A stretch of DNA of 64,000 nt, taken from NCBI GenBank assembly GCA_963693365.1, contig CAVNZM010000019.1, forward strand, positions 434,001-498,000, written 5' to 3'. Below the pieces are notes generated by a model that had not been told where the DNA came from, did no database searches, and saw only the letters and a program-made list of their open reading frames with translations. This DNA is from Amoebidium appalachense. Lineage: Eukaryota > Ichthyosporea. The translations under genes were made by a program, and so were the position numbers. Positions within the stretch are counted from its first letter, which is position 1, and every line of letters starts with the position of its first letter. This document shows positions 1 through 8,300 of this stretch, in pieces.

Positions 1-102
1 TTTTCGCTTGATGTGCTTCCATTTATTCACGTGTCTAGCCAGGAGCTTCCAGGCAAACACCTTCTTCATACGGGCCATATACCATTACCCAATAAGAAGC
101 AT
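1..102. other. left edge, no gene seen
   Basis: No open frame here could be supported. Most of this stretch matches the sequence near 52840-52900, so it belongs to the direct repeat described for 53127-53693. Confidence 0.5.
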
Positions 103-276
103 CTAATAGCACGGACCACGCTGAAACAGTTTCCGGGGCACCGCTGAGCAGCCGACCGACTTCCCGTTTCGATAGCACTTGCGTTTGTTCTTGAGCTCGG
201 TCCTCTTGGACCCAAGCTCCCTCCACAACCTGACGACCTTCCACCTCGGGCTTTTCGTTTTCTTCCCTGTTGCCAT
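103..276 (-). CDS. small basic protein, left copy
   Basis: A 57-residue frame starting MATGKKTK and rich in Lys and Arg, with four cysteines (KRKCYR, GCSAV, GPCY). I recognise no family. Support for coding comes from the second copy at 52907-53080, which has the same length and reading frame and differs near the N-terminus mainly by basic-for-basic changes (RWK/KWK). It lies just downstream of the 188-residue gene at 312-878 on the same strand, in the same order as the other copy. A second frame over the same bases is also open in both copies but is less conserved at its end, so the coding call is tentative. Confidence 0.35.
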   Translation of the reverse strand: MATGKKTKSPRWKVVRLWRELGSKRTELKNKRKCYRNGKSVGCSAVPRKLFQRGPCY

Positions 277-311
277 TAGCGTACCCAACCCAAAATAAAC
301 AAAACACCCCT

Positions 312-878
312 CTACTGGCACTGCACGCGCTTCTCCCTGATGGCCGCCGTGATGCCGTCCAGGTCGATATCATCGGACAGCTCAATCGGCCTGTTCGGAT
401 GCAGCAGCGCGTTGGCCAGCAGCACCACAAACGCCCGGTGCCCCACGCTGTACGGCCTCGACCGGTCGAGCGCCACAATAAACACGGCCTCGTCCGACTC
501 CTTCTTGACCACGAACGACATGAGCGACCCCTCGTTCTCCACAAACGCAATAACCACGGCTCCGGCCTCGACCTTGCTCACGAGCCTCTGCAGCTCCATG
601 AGCTCGCCGGGGCTGTCGGAGATCAGCAGCTTGGAGAACAGGCTGAACTGGATGCCCGTGAAGCTGTTGAGCGCGCGCAGCAGGAACTTGCCCAGCGAGT
701 AGCTGTTCTCCACCAGCAGGCTCTTGAGCGAGATCATGGTCTCCTCGCGGTCCGGCCGCGGCATGCTCTCGAGCGCGGCGGCGGCGTCAACCGAGTCGTA
801 CACGCACTCGTACCAGCTCTTGTATCCGGTCACGGGGAGGGCATACTGGTGCCATTCGACATAGAAGCGCATCGGCAT
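312..878 (-). CDS. hypothetical protein, duplicated (left copy)
   Basis: 188 residues from the start MPMRFYV; an upstream in-frame Met at 914 would add 12 residues. No family was recognised. The middle is mixed helix and strand in character with hydrophobic stretches (SLFSKLLI, GAVVIAFVE, VFIVALD), and the end is charged (IREKRVQ), suggesting a compact globular protein without signal peptide or membrane helix. A nearly identical copy lies at 53127-53693, so the pair arose by recent segmental duplication. The upstream neighbour differs: here an intact KilA-N/GIY-YIG gene (919-2337) abuts it, whereas in the right copy that gene is reduced to a remnant. Confidence 0.7.
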   Translation of the reverse strand: MPMRFYVEWHQYALPVTGYKSWYECVYDSVDAAAALESMPRPDREETMISLKSLLVENSYSLGKFLLRALNSFTGIQFSLFSKLLISDSPGELMELQRLVSKVEAGAVVIAFVENEGSLMSFVVKKESDEAVFIVALDRSRPYSVGHRAFVVLLANALLHPNRPIELSDDIDLDGITAAIREKRVQCQ

Positions 879-918
879 TGAGTAGGGGGCAGATAATTGT
901 GGGGGGTGGAGCAAAAGG

Positions 919-2337
919 TTATGGGAAGCGGATGGTCGGCCAATTTTCCTGTCGTGCTAGGTCGTTCCATGCCTCCATGACCACTCTGAATCCTGTGTAG
1001 TTGTTGGCAAGCTGTTCCTGGTTACCCGACTTCCCCCCAATCCTGATATGTTGCACGTGTCTACGCACCAGGCACTTAAACTCAAACTCAAAATTCCGAG
1101 CCTCGATCTTGTCTTTTGCTGGAATGGCAAAGAGCACGTTATCCAAAATCTTGTCACGGCATTTCTCCTTTTTGTAGCGCTTGGCAATGCCATCTTGTCC
1201 GGTCATTCCAAACATCAGCGTGCCATCGCAGTTGTCGACAAAGTACATGCATGGTCCGGTCTTTGCTTTGTCTGTTACCTCCTTATTGAGCTCGCCGAGG
1301 ACGTAAAACCGCGAGTCGAGGCGCGACAGCAGGGCCTGTGACTCTTTATTCTGTTCGTGTGCTAGGGCCATTGTTCTCCTCTTGGCCTCCTCCTTCCGTT
1401 CACACTCCTCAGCCCGGGCCCTTGCTTCTTCCACCCTGGCCCTGGCAATGCGCTCCTCCTCGTCTGCTCTAACCTGAGCTGCTAGTGCCTCTGCGTTGAG
1501 GTTAACTGCAGCCTGTTTCTGAAGCATCACCACCTTCTCCGCAAGCTCAATTGCCCTCTCTGGTAGATATCCACCATTCTTCTTCATCATCCAATATTTG
1601 ATGTCTGTTTCAACCACCACCATTCGCGGCCGCTTAACAACTATCGTGTCTGGTGTAGACGGTCTCTTTCCGATTGCCTCGGTCATGTCGATGTGCACTG
1701 ACTGTGTGTGAGATCCGTCGCCGCGTCCGTGGTCTGCAATACGGACAAGATCCTTCAAAAAATCCATATTGCCGAGGTGTGACTTCAGCATCACGTCGTC
1801 CCAGAAGGTAAGGAGCGACGGAAAGCAGTAACGCAGGAATGCGGGTGCCAGTTCAAAGGCCATCCACGCCCCTCGATACATTTCCAGCTCTGGTTCCATC
1901 TCATGAGTAACATAGCAATTGTTCGGTAGTTTTTTGATTCTTGTATACTGCCCGCGAACCAGCCAATCCGGGGAACTTCCTTCCGGTAAGAAGTTCATTT
2001 TGCATAGTGTAAATGTTTTATCTACGACTGACTTGTTGTTGATGACCCATTGAGCAGCACCCTTTCTTGTTTGCTCCTTCTTCGATGCACTCATGGCCGA
2101 GTACCCCGCGTTGAAGAAGACATGCCCGGCGAACTTTGTCAGGTACGTGAGCACGCTCCCCCCATCTGGCGCAAAAAATGGGCGAACGCCGGGCCACTCG
2201 GGCACAGAGCTCGTGTCCACGCGTGTTTCGATTTCCGGGTGCCATTCTGGGCCCAGAGGGATGTGGGTTGCTGCAGAATTCTTTTGGACACGGTCGTATG
2301 CAGGCGGTGGGGCACTGGGGACGTGTGCTGTGGCCAT
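919..2337 (-). CDS. KilA-N-like protein with coiled coil and GIY-YIG-type C-terminal domain
   Basis: 472 residues from MATAHVPS. An in-frame extension to 2541 runs into a neighbouring duplicated gene and is not taken as coding. Residues about 48-200 form a KilA-N-like DNA-binding region (WPGVRPFF, then RGAWMAFELAPAFL and an FWDDV motif). About 265-345 is an Ala/Arg/Glu-rich coiled coil. About 360-455 is a T5orf172/GIY-YIG-related domain, with CMYFVD and FGMTGQ in place of the usual Y-x-GxTG core. Paralogues lie at 51299-52765 and 55426-56776. In large DNA viruses and phages this architecture usually belongs to regulators or mobile nuclease genes. The final residues (PTIRFP) survive as a remnant at 53730-53775. 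Confidence 0.8.
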   Translation of the reverse strand: MATAHVPSAPPPAYDRVQKNSAATHIPLGPEWHPEIETRVDTSSVPEWPGVRPFFAPDGGSVLTYLTKFAGHVFFNAGYSAMSASKKEQTRKGAAQWVINNKSVVDKTFTLCKMNFLPEGSSPDWLVRGQYTRIKKLPNNCYVTHEMEPELEMYRGAWMAFELAPAFLRYCFPSLLTFWDDVMLKSHLGNMDFLKDLVRIADHGRGDGSHTQSVHIDMTEAIGKRPSTPDTIVVKRPRMVVVETDIKYWMMKKNGGYLPERAIELAEKVVMLQKQAAVNLNAEALAAQVRADEEERIARARVEEARARAEECERKEEAKRRTMALAHEQNKESQALLSRLDSRFYVLGELNKEVTDKAKTGPCMYFVDNCDGTLMFGMTGQDGIAKRYKKEKCRDKILDNVLFAIPAKDKIEARNFEFEFKCLVRRHVQHIRIGGKSGNQEQLANNYTGFRVVMEAWNDLARQENWPTIRFP

Positions 2338-2381
2338 TGCTAATGGCACAGAAAAAAACCAATATTGAATTTGCCCATCCC

Positions 2382-2680
2382 TCACAGCTTGCTGGCAGCT
2401 CGCTCCAAATGTTCGGCCTGCAGCTGCTGCTGCCACAAGCTGAACAGCAGCGAGTCCGTCTTGCGTGTGCATGCCAGTAGCCCATTGACCCGACAAGACA
2501 CGCTGGTCCCGCCCACGCCCACACAGCCGTTGCTGAAGCACAGCGTCTTGCCGTTGCTGCCCTTGTGGGCGTTGATGAGGTTGCCGGCCAGCGTTGCCTC
2601 GGTCGTGTGACCGGACGCCTTGTCACTGTGGAACAGCTTCATGAAACGCGTTGCCTCCCTCTTGGCAGCATCACGGTCGA
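2382..2680 (-). CDS. partial copy of J-domain-like protein, cut by gap
   Basis: The last 98 residues of a protein nearly identical to the C-terminus of the gene at 53866-54720, ending LERAASKL. It contains the HSDK motif described there. The frame is open up to the gap at 2681, so the 5' part is missing from the assembly, not necessarily from the genome. One residue differs near a Val-Ser-Cys motif (TSVSC here, TNVSC in the right copy). Confidence 0.6.
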
Positions 2681-3180
2681 NNNNNNNNNNNNNNNNNNNN
2701 NNNNNNNNNNNNNNNNNNNNNNNNNNNNNNNNNNNNNNNNNNNNNNNNNNNNNNNNNNNNNNNNNNNNNNNNNNNNNNNNNNNNNNNNNNNNNNNNNNNN
2801 NNNNNNNNNNNNNNNNNNNNNNNNNNNNNNNNNNNNNNNNNNNNNNNNNNNNNNNNNNNNNNNNNNNNNNNNNNNNNNNNNNNNNNNNNNNNNNNNNNNN
2901 NNNNNNNNNNNNNNNNNNNNNNNNNNNNNNNNNNNNNNNNNNNNNNNNNNNNNNNNNNNNNNNNNNNNNNNNNNNNNNNNNNNNNNNNNNNNNNNNNNNN
3001 NNNNNNNNNNNNNNNNNNNNNNNNNNNNNNNNNNNNNNNNNNNNNNNNNNNNNNNNNNNNNNNNNNNNNNNNNNNNNNNNNNNNNNNNNNNNNNNNNNNN
3101 NNNNNNNNNNNNNNNNNNNNNNNNNNNNNNNNNNNNNNNNNNNNNNNNNNNNNNNNNNNNNNNNNNNNNNNNNNNNNNNN
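2681..3180. other. assembly gap of 500 N
   Basis: Exactly 500 unknown bases, the usual placeholder for a gap of unknown size. The sequence to its left matches 53857-54162 and the sequence to its right is a degraded inverted copy of 3833-4464. The join across the gap is therefore weakly supported. Confidence 0.95.
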
Positions 3181-4464
3181 TGGTCGATGTATCAGAGTCT
3201 GTCATATAAACTGGTTATATCTGAAAATGGAGAGATAAAAAGGAAATTAACCTCGGATTGATGTCCTTAACTGACACAGAAGTTGGTTGAGGTGAAACGG
3301 GTGGTGCATTGGAAGGATGCCCAATCAGCTTCAAATGCTTCTCCACGAGTTCACCTTTGGGTTTGGATCTGCGCTGCTCTTTGAACAGGTCAGGCGTTTA
3401 CCACCATGAACCATTTTGGGTATCCGAAAAAGATGGGATACAGATGTCAATGTAATCAAATGCAACAAACCAGCCAGCAATATCAAAGAAATCTACAGAC
3501 GGTGCATTGATGCAACGGAGAGGAGATGTGCAGCCCCGCTACATACCACTATTTCACGGACGAAGAGAATGCAGCCACAGAAACGACATCATGAACTTCC
3601 GCAACGACACCAAGGGGGGACCCTAAAAATCTCTCGGAGTGACGAGGCACAGTTTTTGCATGACTTGGTCAAACAGAAGAAGAGTTGTGAAGGACTGGAG
3701 TTTTACAGGAACGGCAAGCCTTGCAGTCCGGAGAACCAGTACTTCACACCCACCGGACTCTATCAGCTTTGCCTGCAAAATTGGCATAGATACTATTCCA
3801 AAGGACCTGAGACTTGGGGCTTTGCTGTCACAGTATCTATGCCAATTTTGGTAAAGCTGATAGAGTCCGGTGGGTGTGAAGTACTGGTTCTCCGGACTGC
3901 AAGGCTTGCCGTTCCTGTAAAACTCCAGTCCTTCACAACTCTTCTTCTGTTTGACCAAGTCATGCAAAAACTGTGCCTCGTCACTCCGGAAGATTTTTTC
4001 GAGTATATCCTTGGTGTCGTTGGGGGATGGTCGTGGTGTCGTTTCTGGTACATTCTCTTCATTCGTGAAATAGTGGTATGTAGCGGAATGCACATGTGGT
4101 TGCCGTTGCATCAATGCACCGTCTGGGTTTCTTTGTGTGCTGGCTGGTTTGTTGAACATGAATAACAAGACATCTGTATCCACTGTTACTCGGATACCAA
4201 AGTGGTTCATGGTGGTAAACGCGGCCTGGTAAAGGGCAACAGATCCAAACCCAAAAAGGTGAACTCGTGGAGAGCGATTTGGGTAGAAGAGCTGATATGC
4301 CAAGACCTGCCCAATAGCATCCTTCCAATGCACCACCCGTTTCACCTCAATAACTTCTGTGTCAGTTAGGACATCAATCCTCCCATTTGGGGTTGAGATT
4401 TCTATCTCTCCATTTTCAGATGCAGCCAGTTTATCACGTATGACAGACTCTGATACATCGACCA
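3181..4464. repeat. foldback palindrome next to the gap
   Basis: Bases 3181-3794 are a noisy reverse complement of 3833-4464, with a 38-base unique centre (3795-3832). The left arm has many small insertions and deletions; the right arm reads as an open gene. This is the pattern left by an uncorrected long read that turns back on its own complement. A genuine covalently closed hairpin terminus would give the same picture. Confidence 0.85.
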
Positions 4465-4477
4465 TAACAGCTGACAT
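3833..4477 (-). CDS. PD-(D/E)XK nuclease-like protein, 3' end uncertain
   Basis: Start taken at MSAVMVDV; nearby Mets at 4486 and 4465 are alternatives. After a short HTH-like start it carries the D-x(8)-E-V-K signature (RIDVLTDTEVIEVK), followed by HWKDAIGQ and a YPNRSP/VHLFG stretch, as in the intron-borne nuclease at 17098-17784 and the KilA-N fusion at 50665-51273. Catalytic D, E, K and Q are all present. The C-terminal half has the FTPTGLYQLYQNW motif of a D5-C-like winged helix, as in the gene at 7653-8285. The frame runs on to 3623, but everything below about 3832 is the foldback copy read antisense, so the true C-terminus is unknown. Confidence 0.65.
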
Positions 4478-4592
4478 ATCGGGCATATCGGAGATATAGT
4501 ATGGCTGAGAAAAAAAAAACGATAACACTCAAACAATAGGGGATGCCAATTTGCACACCCGCCCAAGGCTTCTTCCATACCGTCAGGGAACA
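4478..4592. promoter_or_regulatory. divergent promoter region
   Basis: About 115 bases between the divergent nuclease-like and helicase genes. It holds an AT-rich poly-A/T run and TATAT on the minus strand near 4498. The TATA box for the rightward gene follows at 4593. Confidence 0.4.
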
Positions 4593-4600
4593 TATAAAAG
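4593..4600 (+). promoter_or_regulatory. TATA box of helicase gene
   Basis: TATAAAAG lies 45 bases before the ATG at 4638. This distance recurs at several genes here and decides the start over an in-frame upstream Met at 4551, which precedes the TATA box. Confidence 0.7.
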
Positions 4601-4637
4601 GCACTGTCGTCAGATATTATCTATCACATTAACAGCA

Positions 4638-6677
4638 ATGACCTCCATGGAGAACTCAAATGTCTGCTGCGAGGGTGCGGAACAACCACGCCAGGCTCAC
4701 CAGGGGTCTTCCATGCGCGGGCGGCACACCGACTGGTTTTTCAGCATCTTTTCAAAAGAGCGCGCCCACAGCATGCAAGTCGATAGCACGGAGTTCGCCC
4801 ATGATGACCTGCACCGCTCTTTAGATACAGCATTCGGGTTGCAATATGCTGAAACCACTGCTCGTTTCACTAAACGCACGAAGACCGCCCATATTCACAG
4901 CAACGCTAAGTTCAAGCCACCCGGTCCTAACCGTGCCGCTCTGAAGAACTGGGCAAAGGACAAATTTCCTCCCGAGAACAAACTGAACATGAGTCCAATC
5001 ACATGCTGGGACAAAATCGACCGTTGGTCTGTTCTTGGTAGCCAGACTACTGTATTTGGCACCTTCCCTGGATCACAGGGACCTACTGCAACTGAAAAGG
5101 TCATGGAGGCACTCACCAAGTCTACGGAGGAGAAGAACAAAGAACTACGCGATCTCTTTGATGCCTTCGAAGTAGAGGGCGAGGATCCACCCATGGGCCA
5201 CCGCGCAATGTGGGGATATATTCCCGTATCATGGGGCGTGCCAGAGGTCGTCAAATTTCTCCGCCACCACGCCGCATACATACAGAACACCAATCTCTAT
5301 GTCATGAGGAAGTACAACCACGAGCGCAAGATCTACGAACTGGATGTGTTTGGACGTGAAACGGCAAAGGCAAATTTGGAGAAGATCGTGCTGGAATACA
5401 AGGAAGTCGATCCTGAATCAGGCACAATCCAGAAACGTAAGTACACTGGTGTAGACTTCATGACTGGTAGCGACATCCTCACATATGCCGTTGCCGTTTT
5501 CGATCCTTCCTCACCTCACCCAAAGGACGGAACCGTAGACCCCGACTACCTTGACCCGAGTCACCGCATTTTCAACCTGTTCCGCGGCTTTCCCTACAAG
5601 TACAAACCCGACTTCAGCTACACTGGACCTAGCTCCCCAATTATCCCATACCTTCCTGGACGTACTCCACCATCCATCACAGCTTCCGTTCTGGCAAAGT
5701 ACGGCTTACACAACGGTCACCCTGTGGAGTTGTTTCTTACCCACGCGTTCGAGATTCTCTGTGCTGGGGACGAGACCTGCTTTGACTACCTACTTACATG
5801 GGTAGCTCACGTGTTCCAGCATCCTGCATCCAAACCTGGGACAGCCATCCTTGTCCGTTCAGTTCAAGGGACAGGAAAGAATATTTGGTTCAATGTACTT
5901 AAGGCGTTGGTTGGTAAAAAATACTTCGTTGATGTTAAGAACAAGGAGCACATTTCAGGAAAATTCAATGCCCACCTGTGCAACAAGCTATTTGCGGTAG
6001 TAGACGAATGTGTATTCGGAGGTGCCCATGAAGTGAATAACCTCATCAAGAGTCTCATCACACAAGAAGAAACTGTATTAGAAAAGAAGGGTGTGGATGC
6101 CATACAGTCCACCACCTTTGAGCGGTATGCTTTTCTGTCCAACGAAGATTGGCCCGTGAAGATAGAACCATCTGATCGTCGGTTTATATGCCTCGAAGCC
6201 TCTCCTTTGCGGGTGGGACAGATGGAATACTACACCCAGTTCATCGAACACCACGCCGATGCGCACGTACAAGATGCGATCTACCAGTTCCTGATGAACA
6301 TCCCAGGTGTGCCGGTGACGATGCCCCGCCCCCCAAGCACAGAGCTGCACCGCGAGCTCATGGAGAAGAGTCTACCACTGGAGGTTCAGTTCTTAAAGGA
6401 TTTGGCGCGAGGGGATGATGGAGTTGGGGAAACTGAAATCGTTGATGGGGCATGGGTGACCACCGCAGGGATGGTCCAGGTCATGCGCGACTGGGCAACG
6501 GCTAACGGAATGGATGCGGCACGAGTGGTGGGATGCAAGAAACTGGGATCTGCACTCAGGAAAGTGCTTGGAGAGCGCAGGTCGGTTGACAGGAAGTATG
6601 TGCATGTGGGAAGACCGGCATCGGCGGTAGTATCGGCATATCGCTTTGACAGGAAGACTGTCATTGACTACAAGTAG
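4638..6677 (+). CDS. D5-like / DUF5906-type replication helicase
   Basis: 679 residues starting MTSMENS. The C-terminal half is a superfamily 3-type helicase of the D5/DUF5906 group: Walker A VQGTGKN at about residue 411, Walker B FAVVDE at about 452, then QEETVLEKKG and an FLSNEDWP sensor-like motif. The N-terminal 250 residues hold no primase motif I can name. The last 70 residues form the winged-helix tail (MVQVMRDWATANG) typical of D5 proteins. In NCLDVs D5 unwinds DNA at the replication fork, usually fused to a primase. A shorter intron-bearing paralogue is at 27173-28768. Frame, promoter and motifs all agree, so the call is firm; only the primase question is open. Confidence 0.88.
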   Translation: MTSMENSNVCCEGAEQPRQAHQGSSMRGRHTDWFFSIFSKERAHSMQVDSTEFAHDDLHRSLDTAFGLQYAETTARFTKRTKTAHIHSNAKFKPPGPNRAALKNWAKDKFPPENKLNMSPITCWDKIDRWSVLGSQTTVFGTFPGSQGPTATEKVMEALTKSTEEKNKELRDLFDAFEVEGEDPPMGHRAMWGYIPVSWGVPEVVKFLRHHAAYIQNTNLYVMRKYNHERKIYELDVFGRETAKANLEKIVLEYKEVDPESGTIQKRKYTGVDFMTGSDILTYAVAVFDPSSPHPKDGTVDPDYLDPSHRIFNLFRGFPYKYKPDFSYTGPSSPIIPYLPGRTPPSITASVLAKYGLHNGHPVELFLTHAFEILCAGDETCFDYLLTWVAHVFQHPASKPGTAILVRSVQGTGKNIWFNVLKALVGKKYFVDVKNKEHISGKFNAHLCNKLFAVVDECVFGGAHEVNNLIKSLITQEETVLEKKGVDAIQSTTFERYAFLSNEDWPVKIEPSDRRFICLEASPLRVGQMEYYTQFIEHHADAHVQDAIYQFLMNIPGVPVTMPRPPSTELHRELMEKSLPLEVQFLKDLARGDDGVGETEIVDGAWVTTAGMVQVMRDWATANGMDAARVVGCKKLGSALRKVLGERRSVDRKYVHVGRPASAVVSAYRFDRKTVIDYK

Positions 6678-7107
6678 ACTCCAAGCAGATATAAGCAGTT
6701 CTAAGCAGTACACAATCACCTCACCGAGCATTTTCATTGGTGGATCTGGTTCGTGGAGGTAATTGGTATGATTTGATTGGTCTAGGCATTTAAGCACTTG
6801 TCGAGTGCTTACACCCCCTCCCCCATACACACATCTCTGTCACGACACAATATATTCACACCTTCAACTTGATCCTTTTTTAACTGCTTAGAGTGCTTGA
6901 AGTGCTTAGAATATTGAATTATATAATCAAATTGCGGTATATTATCGGTTTAAGAAGTACAAAAACAGGTAAATTGAATTTGATAATACCGGAATTTGTA
7001 ATCCCCCATAGGCACTTTGAATAAAAAACTAGGCACTTGGAATATAAACTAAGCAGATCAATGTGAAGATAAACGAGATCCAGGGTGTACGTGATTGTTT
7101 TTATCTG
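6678..7107. other. intergenic region with CTTAGAGTG-like repeats
   Basis: No supported gene in about 430 bases. It contains repeated short motifs (gagtgctt, taggcactt, aagcag), one ATTGG box near 6776, and an AT-rich second half. It probably holds the 3' end of the helicase transcript and the promoter of the zinc-finger gene. Confidence 0.5.
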
Positions 7108-7117
7108 TATATATAAA
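7108..7117 (+). promoter_or_regulatory. TATA-like element close to the zinc-finger start
   Basis: TATATATAAA ends two bases before the ATG at 7120. Other TATA boxes here lie 35-47 bases before the ATG. Either this is not the promoter, or translation starts later, for example at the in-frame ATG at 7180, which would lose the first finger. Confidence 0.35.
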
Positions 7118-7119
7118 CG

Positions 7120-7614
7120 ATGGACGGAGCCCGCCCGTTTAAGTGCACATGGCCTGAATGTAACTGGGCCTTTAAACAGATGGCCCATCTGAACACCCAC
7201 ATGCACCGTCACTTGGGCGCACCGTTCAAATGCAAACATCCAGGGTGCACCGCAGCGTACACGACTCCTGCCTCTCTGTCTATACACCAATGGAAGCATC
7301 GCAATGAAAAACCTTTTAGATGTGATAAATGTGGCAAAGAGTTTACACACCCAAGCCCATTCCAACTTCACCGACTCAACGTACATTCGAACACTTATGC
7401 GCATGCGTGTACATGGCCCAATTGCAATAAAGTGTTCAAGTACAGATCATCTCTGGCAGTGCATCAACGAAAGCATACTGGGGAATGCCCGTACTCGTGC
7501 ACGGAAATGACATGCGGGGCAAAGTTTGAGTATTATTCTTCGTGGAAAAAGCATTTGCACAAACAACACCAAAACCCATTTTTGTACCCACCCCCACCAC
7601 CCCCAAACCTATAA
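7120..7614 (+). CDS. C2H2 zinc-finger protein, five fingers
   Basis: 164 residues made almost entirely of five tandem C2H2 fingers: fingers 1, 2 and 4 use C-x4-C spacing (CTWPEC, CKHPGC, CTWPNC), finger 3 uses C-x2-C (CDKCGK) and finger 5 C-x4-C (CTEMTC), each closed by H-x3/4-H. The linkers resemble the TGEKP type (HTGECPY before finger 5). The tail is a short proline run. This is a sequence-specific DNA- or RNA-binding protein of TFIIIA-like layout, probably a nuclear transcription factor. Such arrays are typical of eukaryotes and may be host-derived. The stop codon overlaps the TATA box of the next gene. Confidence 0.85.
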   Translation: MDGARPFKCTWPECNWAFKQMAHLNTHMHRHLGAPFKCKHPGCTAAYTTPASLSIHQWKHRNEKPFRCDKCGKEFTHPSPFQLHRLNVHSNTYAHACTWPNCNKVFKYRSSLAVHQRKHTGECPYSCTEMTCGAKFEYYSSWKKHLHKQHQNPFLYPPPPPPNL

Positions 7615-7616
7615 AT
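7610..7616 (+). promoter_or_regulatory. TATA box overlapping upstream stop codon
   Basis: TATAAAT lies 43 bases before the ATG at 7653. Its central TAA is the stop codon of the zinc-finger gene. Confidence 0.7.
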
Positions 7617-7652
7617 TGCCCACCCTCCAATCTTTTTGCTCACTACTCTAAG

Positions 7653-8285
7653 ATGGCTCAAAGTGATGGAACTGAAATAGTAACACGCCTTTTATACCAA
7701 CCCGAAACCACAAAGCTCGGGGAGGACTGTGTGCTGACCGCAACCGACGTGATACTGGTGGTCCACATCACCCGATTCGCAGACGGCCTGCAAACAATCC
7801 TTGCAAGACGGAGCACATACCCCAACCATCGCCCGACACTTTATTTGTACGGCCACTCCCTGTGGCGTGCATACAAGTCCGCCTTGGACGACGGGAAGTC
7901 ACGGGGGGTGCGCATACTTATCGATGAGCGGATAGGCGAGTGGATAACAAGCCCGTGGACAAAAGGCTCCAATCTGCGACACAGCAAGGGATACGAGCTG
8001 GTGAAGCAGTTTTTTATTGAGTTTTTGAAAGACGAAGACAACAGGCACAAGTTCCCCGCAGGATCCCCCGTGAAAACATCATCCCTCTACGCACTGTATT
8101 CCGAATGGGTGAGACGACAAGGACCAGACATGGAGGTTCACATGAACCTTTGCGTATTTGGCAAAGTGCTGAGGTACATGTTCATGATGAAACCAGTTAG
8201 CACAAAGAAACTAAGCGCAAACAAGGTGACCATCAAGGCCCACAGATTCGACTACAATCACATGACCAAGTGTCTAGGGCTCTAA
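7653..8285 (+). CDS. degenerate PD-(D/E)XK-like protein with winged-helix tail
   Basis: 210 residues starting MAQSDGTE, start fixed by the TATA box 43 bases upstream. Residues about 20-75 align with the PD-(D/E)XK region of the genes at 3833, 17098 and 50665: LTATDVI matches LTDTEVI, and YPNHRPTLYLYG matches YPNRSPRVHLFG. Where the active versions have E-V-K this protein has L-V-V, so nuclease activity is probably lost. Residues about 125-190 form a D5-C-like winged helix (SSLYALYSEWVRR, then FGKVLRYMF). It probably keeps DNA binding only. It converges on the F-box gene with just a C-run between them. Confidence 0.6.
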   Translation: MAQSDGTEIVTRLLYQPETTKLGEDCVLTATDVILVVHITRFADGLQTILARRSTYPNHRPTLYLYGHSLWRAYKSALDDGKSRGVRILIDERIGEWITSPWTKGSNLRHSKGYELVKQFFIEFLKDEDNRHKFPAGSPVKTSSLYALYSEWVRRQGPDMEVHMNLCVFGKVLRYMFMMKPVSTKKLSANKVTIKAHRFDYNHMTKCLGL

Positions 8286-8286
8286 T

Positions 8287-8300
8287 CCCCCCCCCCCCCC
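8287..8300. repeat. 14-base C run between convergent genes
   Basis: Fourteen C residues directly after the rightward gene. On the other strand they continue the TAG stop of the F-box gene as a G run. Confidence 0.8.

Noticed and set aside
2338-2541. N-terminal extension of the KilA-N/GIY-YIG protein
   Set aside because: The bases belong to the duplicated J-domain-like gene read in another frame, and the paralogue starts at the later Met.
3416-4165. A 249-residue plus-strand frame across the palindrome
   Set aside because: It runs through the artefactual arm and then antisense to the real gene; its two halves are mirror images.
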